The notes: generated by a model not told the origin, from the letters alone. Shown: positions 36,553-45,406, counted from the first letter of the stretch. The stretch: 64,000 nt of DNA from Histidinibacterium lentulum (GCF_003789055.1 NZ_ML119082.1:434001-498000); one strand, 5' to 3'. A program made the numbers and translations.

Positions 36553-37752
36553 TCACCAGCCTGAAGGGCCCAGATCGGTCCAGGCCCCTCCCCGGGCATG
36601 GCTGTCGGCGCAAGCGTGGACGAATCGGACGCCCTGAAGTCCTTCGTCGGCGCCGGACAGGCAGAGGCCCTCGAGGTCTGCGGTCTGTCCGGCACGGCGC
36701 TGGCCGATGGCGATGGCGAGAGCCGCATAGAGATTGGCCCAGGCATCGGTCAGGGCCTCGCCATGGCCGCGGGGCAGATGCACGAGTTGGGCGGCCTCGG
36801 GGACGATGCCGGCGCCCTGCCCCCGCCTGACGATGCGCTCGGGTCCGTCGAGAGGCGTGTGGCGCAGATCCTCAGGGTATTCCTGGTCCCAGGACAGGCC
36901 GCCCGCGCTGCCCCAGATGTGGAAGCGGAAGCCGCAGAACTGACCGGGTGCCGCCTGGCTGATGTGCATCAGCACGGGCACGCCACCGGTAAGGCGGAGA
37001 GACACGAAGGCGGTATCCTCGAGCGGCTGCGGCGCGCCGCAGGTGTGGAACTCGGCCCGGAGCGCCTCGACCTCGCGCCCGGTGACGTGATGGAGCATGT
37101 GATAGGCATGGGTTCCGATGTCGGCCACGGCGGAACTGCGCCCCGCGGTGGCGGGATCGCGGCGCCAGAGCTGACCCTTGTCGTCGGGGCCTGCCGCATG
37201 CATCGAGCCGTCCTGCAGATATTCGATCCGGATCTGGCGCAGCTCTCCGATCTCGCCCGCCGCGACCATGGCGCGGGCCTGCCGGACCATGGCGTGGTGC
37301 ACATAGGGATAGGTGAGCAGCAAGGTGGGACCGGAACCGCCGGTGCGGGTCCGCAGGTCTTGCGCCTCCTCGACGGAATTGGTCATCGGTTTGTCGCAGA
37401 TCACGTCGATGCCCGCGTCGAGAAAGCCCGCGGCGATTGGGTGATGGGTGTGGTTCGGCGTGCAGACGACGACCGCGTCAATTCCGTCCGCCCGTGCGGC
37501 CTCGGCCCGGGCCATGTCCCGCCAGTCGCCATAGGCGCGGTCGGGGGCAATGGCCCAGTCCTGCGCGGAGAGCGCGGCGCGCTCGGGATCGGAGGACAAG
37601 GCGCCCGCAACGATGTCCCAGCGGTTCGACAGCCGCGCGCCCGAGGCGTGCCAGTCGCCCACGAGCCCGCCGCGACCACCGCCGACGAAGCCAAGCCTGA
37701 GCCTGCCGCCTGCCGGAGCGCGCCGGATGTGCGCGAGGTGCCCTGTCGCCAT
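36553..37752 (-). CDS. Gfo/Idh/MocA family oxidoreductase (inositol-dehydrogenase-like)
   Basis: A 399-residue NAD(P)-dependent dehydrogenase. The dinucleotide motif is LGFVGGGRGGLVGDWHASGA near residue 20, followed by VCTPNHTHHPIAAGFLDAG and CDKPMT, where the Lys of the EKP-type motif is kept. It closely parallels the second dehydrogenase of the region (42892). Family members oxidise inositols and related cyclic sugars. It is divergent from iolC, with a TGCAACCGGTT site between them, supporting a role in inositol or derivative catabolism. The true isomer used is unknown. Confidence 0.85.
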   Translation of the reverse strand: MATGHLAHIRRAPAGGRLRLGFVGGGRGGLVGDWHASGARLSNRWDIVAGALSSDPERAALSAQDWAIAPDRAYGDWRDMARAEAARADGIDAVVVCTPNHTHHPIAAGFLDAGIDVICDKPMTNSVEEAQDLRTRTGGSGPTLLLTYPYVHHAMVRQARAMVAAGEIGELRQIRIEYLQDGSMHAAGPDDKGQLWRRDPATAGRSSAVADIGTHAYHMLHHVTGREVEALRAEFHTCGAPQPLEDTAFVSLRLTGGVPVLMHISQAAPGQFCGFRFHIWGSAGGLSWDQEYPEDLRHTPLDGPERIVRRGQGAGIVPEAAQLVHLPRGHGEALTDAWANLYAALAIAIGQRRAGQTADLEGLCLSGADEGLQGVRFVHACADSHARGGAWTDLGPSGW

Positions 37753-37808
37753 GTCGCGTCCTCCTTTTCGTCGTGGCGCCGGGAAGCTAGGGGCGCGGCG
37801 AGCGGGAT

Positions 37809-37820
37809 TGCAACCGGTTT
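37809..37820. promoter_or_regulatory. TGCAACCGGTT operator-like site between dehydrogenase and iolC
   Basis: TGCAACCGGTTT at 37809-37820 shares its first 11 bases with the perfect 14-bp palindrome at 42848-42861. It lies 57 bases before the iolC start and in the shared promoter region with the divergent dehydrogenase. AACCGGTT-centred palindromes are typical LacI-family operators, so one of the two LacI proteins in this region is the likely reader. Confidence 0.5.
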
Positions 37821-37876
37821 CGTTCTCACCGGCGCGGGCCTAGGCTCCCGGGAAGGGACGCGAGGGAGGCCGCCGG

Positions 37877-38821
37877 ATGGTGGGGATCGGGACGGGGCCT
37901 GTGCATGTGCTGGGCCGTGCGGGCATGGACTTCTATGCCGAGCCCGCGGGGACGGCGGTGGCGCAGGCGGAGGGGTTTTTCGCCTGCCTCGGCGGGTCGG
38001 CGGGGAATATTGCGGCGGGTCTGGCGCGGCAGGGCCGGGCGGCGGCGCTGATCTCCGCCGTCTCGGACGACGCGGTGGGGCGGTTCGTGCTGGCGGAGCT
38101 TCGGCGCTACGGCGTGGGGTCAGCGCATGTGGCGGTGAAGGGCGGCGCGACGCGCACCTCGCTTGCGGTGACCGAAACGCGGGGCGCGCCGGAGACGGTG
38201 ATCTACCGCAACGGAGCGGCGGACCTGATGCTGGAGGCGGAGGATCTGGCCGGGATAGACTGGGCCGCCTCGGGCGGGCTGATCGTGACCGGGACGGCGC
38301 TGGCGGCAGAACCGTCGCGCGGGGCAGCGCTGGCGGCGATGCAGGCGGCCCGGGATACCGGGCGGGCGGTGGTGCTCGACGTGGATTACCGGCCCTATTC
38401 CTGGCGGTCGGAGGTGGAGGCTGCCGAGGTCTGCCGGAGTGCGGCGGCGCTCTGCAGCCTTGTCGTGGGCAATGACGAGGAATGGGCGGTGATGGCCGGG
38501 GGGGAGGGCCTTTCGCTGGCACGGGCAACGGGGCGGGACCGGGTCGCGATCTACAAGAAAGGGGCGGAGGGCTGCGAGACCTTCCTTCCGGGACGCGACT
38601 TTCGGACCGGCATCTTCGCAGTGACGGCGCTGAAGCCCATGGGCGCTGGGGATGGCTTCATGGCCGGCCTGATCGCGGGGCTGGCCGAGGGCGGGACGAT
38701 GGAAGAGGCCGTGGAGAGGGGCGCCGCGGCAGCGGCTCTGGTTGTCTCAAGCAAAGGCTGCGCCCCCGCCATGCCCACGGCGGCGGAGCTTGAGGCGTTC
38801 CTGGCGGAGCGGCGGCGTTAG
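37877..38821 (+). CDS. iolC: 5-dehydro-2-deoxygluconokinase-like PfkB kinase
   Basis: A 314-residue PfkB/ribokinase-family sugar kinase. The start VLGRAGMDFYAEPAG, LGGSAGNIAAGLARQG, the GTALAAEPSR block and LDVDYRPYSWRS follow IolC, which phosphorylates 5-dehydro-2-deoxygluconate in inositol breakdown. The catalytic GAGDG motif is in KPMGAGDGFMAGL. Other inositol-type genes (iolB, aldolase) lie 3-5 kb away, which supports the call. It overlaps the convergent LacI gene by 4 bases. A GGGAGG site precedes the ATG. Confidence 0.78.
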   Translation: MVGIGTGPVHVLGRAGMDFYAEPAGTAVAQAEGFFACLGGSAGNIAAGLARQGRAAALISAVSDDAVGRFVLAELRRYGVGSAHVAVKGGATRTSLAVTETRGAPETVIYRNGAADLMLEAEDLAGIDWAASGGLIVTGTALAAEPSRGAALAAMQAARDTGRAVVLDVDYRPYSWRSEVEAAEVCRSAAALCSLVVGNDEEWAVMAGGEGLSLARATGRDRVAIYKKGAEGCETFLPGRDFRTGIFAVTALKPMGAGDGFMAGLIAGLAEGGTMEEAVERGAAAAALVVSSKGCAPAMPTAAELEAFLAERRR

Positions 38822-39828
38822 CCCAGCATCGGCGGCAGCATCAGGCGCAGGGCGGCGCCGCCGGGCGGGGCGTGCATCGCGCCGCGGCTGGCGCGGGCGA
38901 GGATGATGCGGCAGGCGGTGCGGATGTCCTCGGCCAGGTCGTGGTAGAGCACGGCGTCGAGCGCACCTTCGGCGAGCAAAGCGCGGTTGTCCGGGTCGAG
39001 GTCGTGGCCGATGACGAGGGCCGGCGTCACCCCGGCGGCGGAGAGCGCGGCAAGGAGCCGCCGGTTGCTCCCGCCGATGGAATAGAGCGCATCGGGCGGC
39101 GGGCCGGACAGGGCCGCCCGTGTCAGCCGGTCCAGGAAGGCGGGGCCGTCGGTGCCCTCGGTGAGGTCCAGCACCTCCGCCGCGGGCAGATGCCGTGCGA
39201 GCGCGACGCGAAAGCCCGCCGCGCGTTCTCCCTCGCCGCGGAACCCGGGGTTGCGGATGGTCACCAGGACGCGCGCCGTGTCGGGCCGGGTGCGGGCGAT
39301 GATCCAGGCGGCGGTCTCCCCTGCCCGGCCGTTGTCGAGGCCGACATAGCCGCTGCGGCCCGATCCGGGCATGTCGGAGGCCAGCGTGATGACCGGGATC
39401 CCGGCACCTTCGAGCGCACGAATCCTCTCCGAGAGCGGCGGCGCGTCGGGGGCCATGAGGATCACGCCGTGGCTGCCCGTCCGTTCCACCCGAGCCAGCG
39501 CGGCGGAAAGCTGCGGGACGGGAAAGCGGGTGCGCATGTCGGCCCGGACACGGAAGGCGGCGGGCTGCATGAGCGGAAGCTCGCGCCGGAGGGCGGACCC
39601 GAGCTCGTCGATGAAGGTCTGGGGCGCCTCGACCAGCAGGTCGACGATGAGACGGCGACCGGCGATGGAGAGCTGACCCGCCTGGGCCTCCAGTTCCGCG
39701 ATGGCCTTCTCGACCCGGGCGACCGTGCCTGCCCGCACGCCGCCGCGCCCGTTGAGGACGCGGTCCACGGTGGCGGTCCCGACCCCGGCCTGCAGGGCGA
39801 TTTCCTTGACGGGAAAGCGGTGGGGCAT
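38818..39828 (-). CDS. LacI-family transcriptional regulator
   Basis: A 336-residue LacI-type regulator with helix-turn-helix PVKEIALQAGVGTATVDRVL and hinge NGRGGVRAGTVARVEKAI, followed by a sugar-sensing domain. The TATVDRVLNGR pattern is common in regulators of polyol and inositol genes. It is divergent from the PhyH dioxygenase gene (39930). Direct repeats ATCCATCA/ACCATCAA occur just upstream of its start on its own strand. It could read the AACCGGTT sites of this region. Confidence 0.88.
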   Translation of the reverse strand: MPHRFPVKEIALQAGVGTATVDRVLNGRGGVRAGTVARVEKAIAELEAQAGQLSIAGRRLIVDLLVEAPQTFIDELGSALRRELPLMQPAAFRVRADMRTRFPVPQLSAALARVERTGSHGVILMAPDAPPLSERIRALEGAGIPVITLASDMPGSGRSGYVGLDNGRAGETAAWIIARTRPDTARVLVTIRNPGFRGEGERAAGFRVALARHLPAAEVLDLTEGTDGPAFLDRLTRAALSGPPPDALYSIGGSNRRLLAALSAAGVTPALVIGHDLDPDNRALLAEGALDAVLYHDLAEDIRTACRIILARASRGAMHAPPGGAALRLMLPPMLG

Positions 39829-39929
39829 CCTCTTGATGGTTTCCTGATGGATTTCGGCTGCGCGGGCGCAGGGTAACCCGGCCTATCGTCGGGGAACAGA
39901 ACCGACCCACAGCATGAGAGGAGGAGACC

Positions 39930-41111
39930 ATGCTCGATCAGGGAGGGACCCGCGCGCCGGTGTGGCTGGACGATGCGTCCTGCGACATCGACGCCTTCAA
40001 GCGCCATGTGGACCGGACCACGACGGCCGCCGACTATCCCCGTGCCGCGGAGATTGTGGCGAATGTTCCGGTCTACGATGGCCCCGCGCTCGATCTCGGC
40101 ACGGAAGCCGGGGCGCGGGAGGTCATGGCGGAATGGAACCGCACCTTCCTGTCGGGGCCCGGAATCATCGCGGTGCGGCGCGGCTATACTGACCTTGCGC
40201 TCGTCGATGCGGTGACCGAGGCCCTGTCAGCGATCATCGCCGAGGAAGCGGCGGCGGGCACCGGCAAGGGCGATCACTTCGCCGCCTCGGGCGCCAACAG
40301 CCGGGTCTGGAACGCCCATGAGAAGCTGGCGGTCGCAGCGCCGGAGCTCTTCGTGCGCTACAACGCAAACGAGATCGTGCGGCGCGTGGCGGAGTCCTGG
40401 CTCGGCTCGGGCTACCAGATCACCACGCAGGTGAACGTGGTCCGGCCCGGCGGCAAGGCGCAGACGGCGCATCGCGACTATCACATGGGCTTTCAGGACG
40501 CGGAGACCCTGCGCCGATATCCCGCCTCGCAGCATGCGCTGTCGGCCTGCCTGACGCTCCAGGGCGCGGTGGCGCACAGCGACATGCCCGTGGTGTCGGG
40601 GCCGACGAAGCTCCTGCCCTATTCGCAGAGCTACCTTCCCGGCTATCTCGCCGTGCTGCGGCCGGAGTTCCGGGCGTTCTTCGAGGAGGCCCATGTGCAG
40701 CTTCCGCTCGAGAAGGGGGACCTGCTGTTCTTCAACCCGGCGACCTTTCACGCGGCGGGGGAGAATCGGACGAGCGACGTGCAGAGGTTCGCGAACCTGA
40801 TGCAGATCGGCTCCGCCTACGGGCGGTCCATCGAGATCGTGGACCGCACGAGGCTGACCGAGGCGATCTACCCTGCACTGAGCGGGCTTGCGGCGGAGGG
40901 CGCGCTCAGCGCGCGGGAAGCGGACAACGTGGTCGCGGCGGCGGCGGAGGGCTATCCGTTTCCGGCCAATCTCGACATCGATTCGCCGCTGTCGGGCATG
41001 GCGCCGCCAAGCCAGCAGGACGTTGTGCGGCAGGCGCTGGCCGAGGGCTGGGACGCGGGGCGGCTCGGCCAGGCGCTGGCCGAGCAGAATGGGCGCAAGC
41101 GGTCACACTGA
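39930..41111 (+). CDS. phytanoyl-CoA dioxygenase (PhyH) family protein
   Basis: A 393-residue non-heme iron, probably 2-oxoglutarate-dependent oxygenase. The facial triad is seen as His181-x-Asp183 (TAHRDYHMGF) and His274 (NPATFHAAGENRTSDVQRF), with Arg280 or Arg286 for 2-oxoglutarate. PhyH members hydroxylate lipids, antibiotics or small metabolites. It sits among inositol-type genes with a divergent LacI regulator, so it may hydroxylate or demethylate a substituted inositol or sugar; that is inference. An AGAGGAGGAG site precedes the ATG. It overlaps the convergent aldolase gene by 9 bases. Confidence 0.82.
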   Translation: MLDQGGTRAPVWLDDASCDIDAFKRHVDRTTTAADYPRAAEIVANVPVYDGPALDLGTEAGAREVMAEWNRTFLSGPGIIAVRRGYTDLALVDAVTEALSAIIAEEAAAGTGKGDHFAASGANSRVWNAHEKLAVAAPELFVRYNANEIVRRVAESWLGSGYQITTQVNVVRPGGKAQTAHRDYHMGFQDAETLRRYPASQHALSACLTLQGAVAHSDMPVVSGPTKLLPYSQSYLPGYLAVLRPEFRAFFEEAHVQLPLEKGDLLFFNPATFHAAGENRTSDVQRFANLMQIGSAYGRSIEIVDRTRLTEAIYPALSGLAAEGALSAREADNVVAAAAEGYPFPANLDIDSPLSGMAPPSQQDVVRQALAEGWDAGRLGQALAEQNGRKRSH

Positions 41112-41945
41112 CGGACGGTCGCCCGGCGCCAGCTCCCGCAGGAGGCGCCGGGCCGCCTCGGTCAGGGGGTCGATCGTTTCAGTCAAGATCTCGATGCGGT
41201 CGAAGCGTTCCGGGTGCCGCGCGAGGCCCTCGCGCAGGGCCGCGCCGAAGGTCCGGCGCAGTTCGGTCCCGAGGTTGAATTTCGCCACGCGGGTTCCGGC
41301 GGCAAGGCTGCGGCGCATGGCGGACGGGATGCCAGAGCCGCCGTGCAGGACAAGCGGCACGGCGGTGGCGGCCTCGATGGCGGAGAGGGCGGCGCGGTCG
41401 ATGTGGGCCTCGGGGCCGGTCTGCAGGTGCAGGTTGCCCACGGAGACGGCGAGGGCGTCGAGGCCGGTTTCCTCGGCGAGGATGCGGGCCTCCTCGGGAT
41501 CGGTCGGGGCCGAGGAGGCGCCGCCGGCATAGCCCACGGTACCGACCTCGCCCTCGACCGACACGCCCGAGGCATGGGCGAAGCGGACGACCTCTCGCGT
41601 CAGGGCGACATTCTCGGCAAGCGGCAGGTGCGAGCCGTCGAACATCAGCGAGGAGAGGCCCAGATCGAGGGCGCGGCGGCAGTCGTCCACGTCGCGGGAA
41701 TGGTCGAGATGGGTCACGACGGGGACAGGGGCGGTCTCGGCGAGGTGGGCCAGCATCGGGGCCAGCACCTCGAGCGGGGTATGGGCGCGGGCGCCGGGGC
41801 CGATCTGGAGGATCAGCGGCAGGCCTTCTGCCTCGGCGGCGCGGGTATAGGCGAGAGCGTCCTCCCAGCCCTGCACGACGAAGCCGGGCACGGCGTGGCC
41901 GCGGGCATTGGCCTCTGCCAGTACCGGGGCGAGCGCGGCCTTCAT
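41103..41945 (-). CDS. iolJ: class II aldolase (IolJ-like, 6-phospho-5-dehydro-2-deoxygluconate aldolase type)
   Basis: A 280-residue zinc-dependent class II fructose-bisphosphate-type aldolase. Motifs are VTHLDHSRDVDDCRRALDLG, EGEVGTVGYAGG, LHGGSGIPSAMRRSLAAGTRVAKFNLGTE, with the metal-binding His and phosphate-binding Gly/Ser positions kept. Its ATG overlaps the iolB stop by 4 bases, so the two are co-translated, and the context makes the inositol-pathway aldolase the best call. A tagatose- or fructose-bisphosphate aldolase is the alternative. The frame is open upstream to 42224, but that part overlaps iolB and is not used. Confidence 0.75.
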   Translation of the reverse strand: MKAALAPVLAEANARGHAVPGFVVQGWEDALAYTRAAEAEGLPLILQIGPGARAHTPLEVLAPMLAHLAETAPVPVVTHLDHSRDVDDCRRALDLGLSSLMFDGSHLPLAENVALTREVVRFAHASGVSVEGEVGTVGYAGGASSAPTDPEEARILAEETGLDALAVSVGNLHLQTGPEAHIDRAALSAIEAATAVPLVLHGGSGIPSAMRRSLAAGTRVAKFNLGTELRRTFGAALREGLARHPERFDRIEILTETIDPLTEAARRLLRELAPGDRPSV

Positions 41946-42784
41946 CGGAACTTGGCCACCATGTCCTTGATGCCGGGGATCGTCTCCACCTGATCGGCAT
42001 GGGAGGGTTGGAAATACTGAACCAGCGGGCGCTGGGATGCGCCTCCGAGAATGGTGAAATAGTACATTTCGTACCCCGGCAGGACGGCGCAGGGATGATA
42101 GCCCCGGTCGATCAGCATCGTGGAGCCATCGACCACATGGTAGGCGTCGCCCGCTGCCCCGTCCTCGCGTTGCAGCATCTGAAGGCCCGATCCGTGGGCG
42201 GGGCGGAAGCGGAAGTTGTAGCATTCGTCGTGATGCGTCTCGTCCGGCAGGCGGTCGGTGTCGTGCTTGTGGCTGGGAAAACCGGACCAGCCCCCCTGCC
42301 CCACAGTGTAGAGTTCGGACACGAGGAGGCGGCTGACGCGGCCCGCCTGTTTCTGGCCGAGGATATGCTTGATCTTGCGGTGGGTCTTGGTGTCGTCGGA
42401 GCCGTATTGCACGACGTCGATCTCGTCCTTTCGCACCGCGAAGGGGGTCAGGCGCTCATCCGTGCGGGCGCCGGCGACGAAGACCTCGGCGGCGCGCGTC
42501 CGGCAGGTAACCTCCGCGGGCACGCCTGCGGGGACGTAGACGCCCTCGGGTTCTCCGTCCCAGACATCGGCGCCGCGACCGCCCAGTGCGGTGAAGGTCT
42601 CGCCTTCGACCGAGATATCGACGGCGCCGGTAGCGGGGACGAGGCAGGTTTCGTAGCCTTCGACGCGGGTTTTGACGCGCTCGTCCGCCCTGAGGCGCAG
42701 GATATTGAAATAGACGTGGGGGAGGCGCGGGTCGTTCGCCCCGACGATCGCGGCGTTGCGGTTGTCGTGCGGGGGAATGTGCAT
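41942..42784 (-). CDS. iolB: 5-deoxy-glucuronate isomerase
   Basis: A 280-residue cupin-fold isomerase of the inositol catabolic pathway, converting 5-deoxy-glucuronate to 5-dehydro-2-deoxygluconate. Recognisable blocks are GGWSGFPSHKHD, the ETHHDECYNFRF metal-binding stretch and VLPGYEMYYFTILGG. Length is that of the family. It is co-transcribed with the aldolase and divergent from the second dehydrogenase, with a palindromic operator in between. iolA, iolD, iolE and a full iolG set are not in the window and must lie elsewhere if the pathway is complete. Confidence 0.92.
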   Translation of the reverse strand: MHIPPHDNRNAAIVGANDPRLPHVYFNILRLRADERVKTRVEGYETCLVPATGAVDISVEGETFTALGGRGADVWDGEPEGVYVPAGVPAEVTCRTRAAEVFVAGARTDERLTPFAVRKDEIDVVQYGSDDTKTHRKIKHILGQKQAGRVSRLLVSELYTVGQGGWSGFPSHKHDTDRLPDETHHDECYNFRFRPAHGSGLQMLQREDGAAGDAYHVVDGSTMLIDRGYHPCAVLPGYEMYYFTILGGASQRPLVQYFQPSHADQVETIPGIKDMVAKFR

Positions 42785-42847
42785 CGGGTGCTCCAGGGGG
42801 TGGAATTACCGTTTGACCGGGGCTCGGGGGCAAAGCTACCGATCAGA

Positions 42848-42861
42848 TGCAACCGGTTGCA
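42848..42861. promoter_or_regulatory. perfect palindromic operator TGCAACCGGTTGCA
   Basis: This 14-bp perfect palindrome lies in the 107-base gap between iolB and the divergent dehydrogenase at 42892, 31 bases before the latter's ATG. Eleven bases of it recur at 37809 upstream of iolC. The form is that of a LacI-family operator. A LacI gene follows directly after the dehydrogenase. Confidence 0.65.
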
Positions 42862-42891
42862 AGGGCAATCGGGTTCGGGAAGGGGCGGCGC

Positions 42892-44022
42892 ATGGCGGAG
42901 ATATCCTGGGGTCTGATCGGCGGAGGGCGCGGCAGCCAGATCGGCCCGGCGCATCGGCTGGGCGCACGGCTCGACGGACATTTCGCGCTGAAGGCCGCGG
43001 CGCTGGATGCGGACCCCGAGGCGGGCCGCGCCTATGCGGCGGAGCTGGGGGTGGAACGCGCCTATGGCAACTGGCGCGAGATGCTGGAGGGCGAGACCTC
43101 CCGCCCCGACCCGGTGCGTCTGGTGACGGTGGCGACGCCGAACCACACGCATTTCGAGATCGCCCACGCCTTCGTGGAGGCGGGCATCCATGTCTTCTGC
43201 GAAAAGCCCATGACGATGGAGGTGGACGAGGCCGAGCGGCTGGTGGCGGCGGCGCGGGAGAGGGGCGTGCTCTGCGCGGTGAATTACGGCTATTCGGGCT
43301 ATCCCCTGGTGCGGCACATGCGCGAGATGGTGGCCCGCGGCGATCTGGGCGCGGTGCGCGTGGTGGTGGCGGAATTCGCCCACGGGCATCATGCCGATGC
43401 GGCCGACGCCGACAATCCGAGGGTGCGCTGGCGCTACGATCCCGCGCAGGCCGGGGTGTCGGCGGTTCTGGCCGATTGCGGCATCCACGCGCTGCACATG
43501 GCGTCTTTCGTGACGGGTCAGCAGCCGGAGCGGCTGGCGGCGGATTTCGTCTCGGCCGTGCCGGGGCGGGCGCTCGAGGACGATGCGGCCGTGACACTGC
43601 GCCTTTCGGGCGGGGCGACCTGCCGGCTCTGGGCCTCGGCCATCGCGCTGGGGCGGCAGCACGGGCTGACGCTGCAGGTCTTCGGTGAGAGGGGCGGGCT
43701 CCGATGGGCGCAGGAGCAGCCGAACCAGCTCTACTGGACGCCGGTGGGCGGTCGGACGGAGATCGTCGAGCGCGGCGCGGGGGGGCTTTCGCCCGCGGCC
43801 GATGCGGCGAGCCGGGTTACGATGGGCCATCCCGAGGGAATGCCGCTGGCCTTTGCCAACCTCTATGCCGACCTTGCCGCCGAGATCGGCGGGGTGGCGT
43901 CGCTGTGCCCCACGGCGGAGGACGGGCTGCGGTCGGTGGCGGCAATCCATGCGGCGGCGGCCTCGGCCCGGTCGGGCGGCGCCTGGGTCGATGCCCGGCC
44001 ATCGTTGCTCAGAGAGGTCTGA
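42892..44022 (+). CDS. Gfo/Idh/MocA family oxidoreductase
   Basis: A 376-residue NAD(P)-dependent dehydrogenase parallel to the one at 36553. The nucleotide motif ISWGLIGGGRGSQIGPAHRLG opens the protein, followed by ATPNHTHFEIAHAFVEAG and CEKPMTMEVDE with the conserved Lys. ADCGIHALHMASFVTG carries the usual catalytic Asp/His pair. The start at 42892 has a GGGAAGGGG site; an in-frame ATG at 42847 lies inside the operator. It overlaps the convergent LacI gene by 14 bases. An inositol or derivative is the likely substrate from context. Confidence 0.87.
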   Translation: MAEISWGLIGGGRGSQIGPAHRLGARLDGHFALKAAALDADPEAGRAYAAELGVERAYGNWREMLEGETSRPDPVRLVTVATPNHTHFEIAHAFVEAGIHVFCEKPMTMEVDEAERLVAAARERGVLCAVNYGYSGYPLVRHMREMVARGDLGAVRVVVAEFAHGHHADAADADNPRVRWRYDPAQAGVSAVLADCGIHALHMASFVTGQQPERLAADFVSAVPGRALEDDAAVTLRLSGGATCRLWASAIALGRQHGLTLQVFGERGGLRWAQEQPNQLYWTPVGGRTEIVERGAGGLSPAADAASRVTMGHPEGMPLAFANLYADLAAEIGGVASLCPTAEDGLRSVAAIHAAAASARSGGAWVDARPSLLREV

Positions 44023-45022
44023 GCGTTCCGCGCAGGACCAATTCCGCCTGGAGGGTGCAGGAAGCGGGATCGACGCCGGTCTCGATCCGGGACAGGAGCC
44101 GGTCCACCGATTCCGCGATGATCCGGGGAAAGGGCTGGCGAATCGTGCTGAGGGCGATGGCTCCCCAGCCCGCCATGGCCATGTCGTTCATGCCGAGGAT
44201 GCCGACATCGCCGGGCACGGACAACCCCGCCTCCCGTAGCGCGTCGAGCGCGCCGATGGCGAGCTGGTCGTCGCCGCAGAAGTACGCCTCGGCGAGATCG
44301 CCCGCCCGGATGATCCGCCCCATTTCGGTCTGACCGGCCTCGTGGCTGTAGGCCTCGGCGAAGCTGATGCCCGGGTGCAGGGGGCCGAGACCGGCGAGAA
44401 AGCCCGAGAGACGGTCCCCGGTTGAGGTGGCGCCGCGCGGCCCGCCCAGAAAGCCGATGCGACGGTATCCGCGGGCGAGCAGCGTTTCCGCCGCGAGCCG
44501 GCCGCAGGCAATGTTGTCCACGCCGACGACAGGCAGCGCCGGGTCCGGCGCCTGTCGCCCGAAGCAGTGGACGACGGGCAGGCCCGCGGCATGGAACGCT
44601 TCGGCAAAGTCCCCCGGCAGGGTCGAGGAAGCTACGATCACGCCCTCGACAGAATAATCCTGCAGAAGGGCGAGCGAGGCCTCGGCGCGGGTCTCGCCCG
44701 AGAGGTTCACGAGAAGGGGCCGATAGCCGCGATCCTGCAACAGGCGGGTGAAGCCGTCGAAGACGGTCATGAAGACCGGGTTGCGGAAATTGTCGACGAC
44801 GAGCCCGACAAGGCCCGTGCGCCGCGTCGTGAGGCTGGAGGCGAGGCGGTTCGGGCGGTAGCCGAGCGCCTCCGCGGCCTTCAGCACCCGGGCGCGGGTG
44901 GCGGCCGCGACCGAGGCACCCTCGGTGAAGGTGCGCGAGACGGCGGAGCGGGAGACGCCTGCCCTGGCGGCCACATCGGCAAGGGTCACGCGGGGCGCGG
45001 GCGGCCTCTCCCGGCCGGTCAC
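44009..45022 (-). CDS. LacI-family transcriptional regulator
   Basis: A 337-residue classical LacI repressor with HTH VTLADVAARAGVSRSAVSRTF, hinge segment RARVLKAAEALGYRPNRLASSL and sensor domain (GLVGLVVDNFRNPVFMTVFDG). It is the third LacI protein within 21 kb. It is convergent with the dehydrogenase gene; its own promoter region (45023-45157) holds a TTACAA-N12-TTGTAA dyad. It may control that promoter, the AACCGGTT sites, or both. Confidence 0.9.
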   Translation of the reverse strand: MTGRERPPAPRVTLADVAARAGVSRSAVSRTFTEGASVAAATRARVLKAAEALGYRPNRLASSLTTRRTGLVGLVVDNFRNPVFMTVFDGFTRLLQDRGYRPLLVNLSGETRAEASLALLQDYSVEGVIVASSTLPGDFAEAFHAAGLPVVHCFGRQAPDPALPVVGVDNIACGRLAAETLLARGYRRIGFLGGPRGATSTGDRLSGFLAGLGPLHPGISFAEAYSHEAGQTEMGRIIRAGDLAEAYFCGDDQLAIGALDALREAGLSVPGDVGILGMNDMAMAGWGAIALSTIRQPFPRIIAESVDRLLSRIETGVDPASCTLQAELVLRGTLRPL

Positions 45023-45074
45023 AAGGCGACCCCGGGCGGACAGCTTGTCGCGGAGAGCGGCCCCGCGCTTGCGT

Positions 45075-45098
45075 TTACAAGTCCGAGCGTTTTTGTAA
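45075..45098. promoter_or_regulatory. TTACAA-N12-TTGTAA dyad
   Basis: TTACAA at 45075-45080 and TTGTAA at 45093-45098 form a dyad in the 135-base gap between the LacI gene and the DUF1289 gene. The AT-rich stretch around it stands out from the GC-rich surroundings and probably contains promoter elements. The regulator is not known. Confidence 0.3.
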
Positions 45099-45157
45099 GT
45101 TGAAAGTCCGGGCCTTGACTGGTCCGGCTCTCTGAGCCCTCAGCGATCCCGGTGACC

Positions 45158-45406
45158 ATGTCGAAGAAACTGCCGTCCCCCTGCATCGACGTCTGCAAGT
45201 TCCGCCGCGAGGGCCATTGCATCGGCTGCTCCATGACCAAGGCGCAGAAGAAGATGTTCAAGGCGCTGAAGAAGCCCGATCACCAGCGCGCCTTTGTCGA
45301 CCTACTGCTGCATCAGCAGTCCGACATGGGGAAATACAGCCACTGGACGCCGGTCTACCTGAAGAAGTGCGCGAAGAAGGGCGTGAAACCCCCCTTCGCG
45401 GCCTGA
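45158..45406 (+). CDS. DUF1289 family small cysteine-rich protein
   Basis: An 82-residue protein with the DUF1289 pattern SPCIDVCKFRREGHCIGCSMT, in which four cysteines (and a His) could bind zinc or an iron-sulfur cluster. The C-terminal half is basic (YLKKCAKKGVKPPF). I start at the ATG at 45158; a GTG two codons upstream (45152) is possible. The family's role is unknown. It lies tail-to-tail with dps, 17 bases apart. Confidence 0.8.
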   Translation: MSKKLPSPCIDVCKFRREGHCIGCSMTKAQKKMFKALKKPDHQRAFVDLLLHQQSDMGKYSHWTPVYLKKCAKKGVKPPFAA

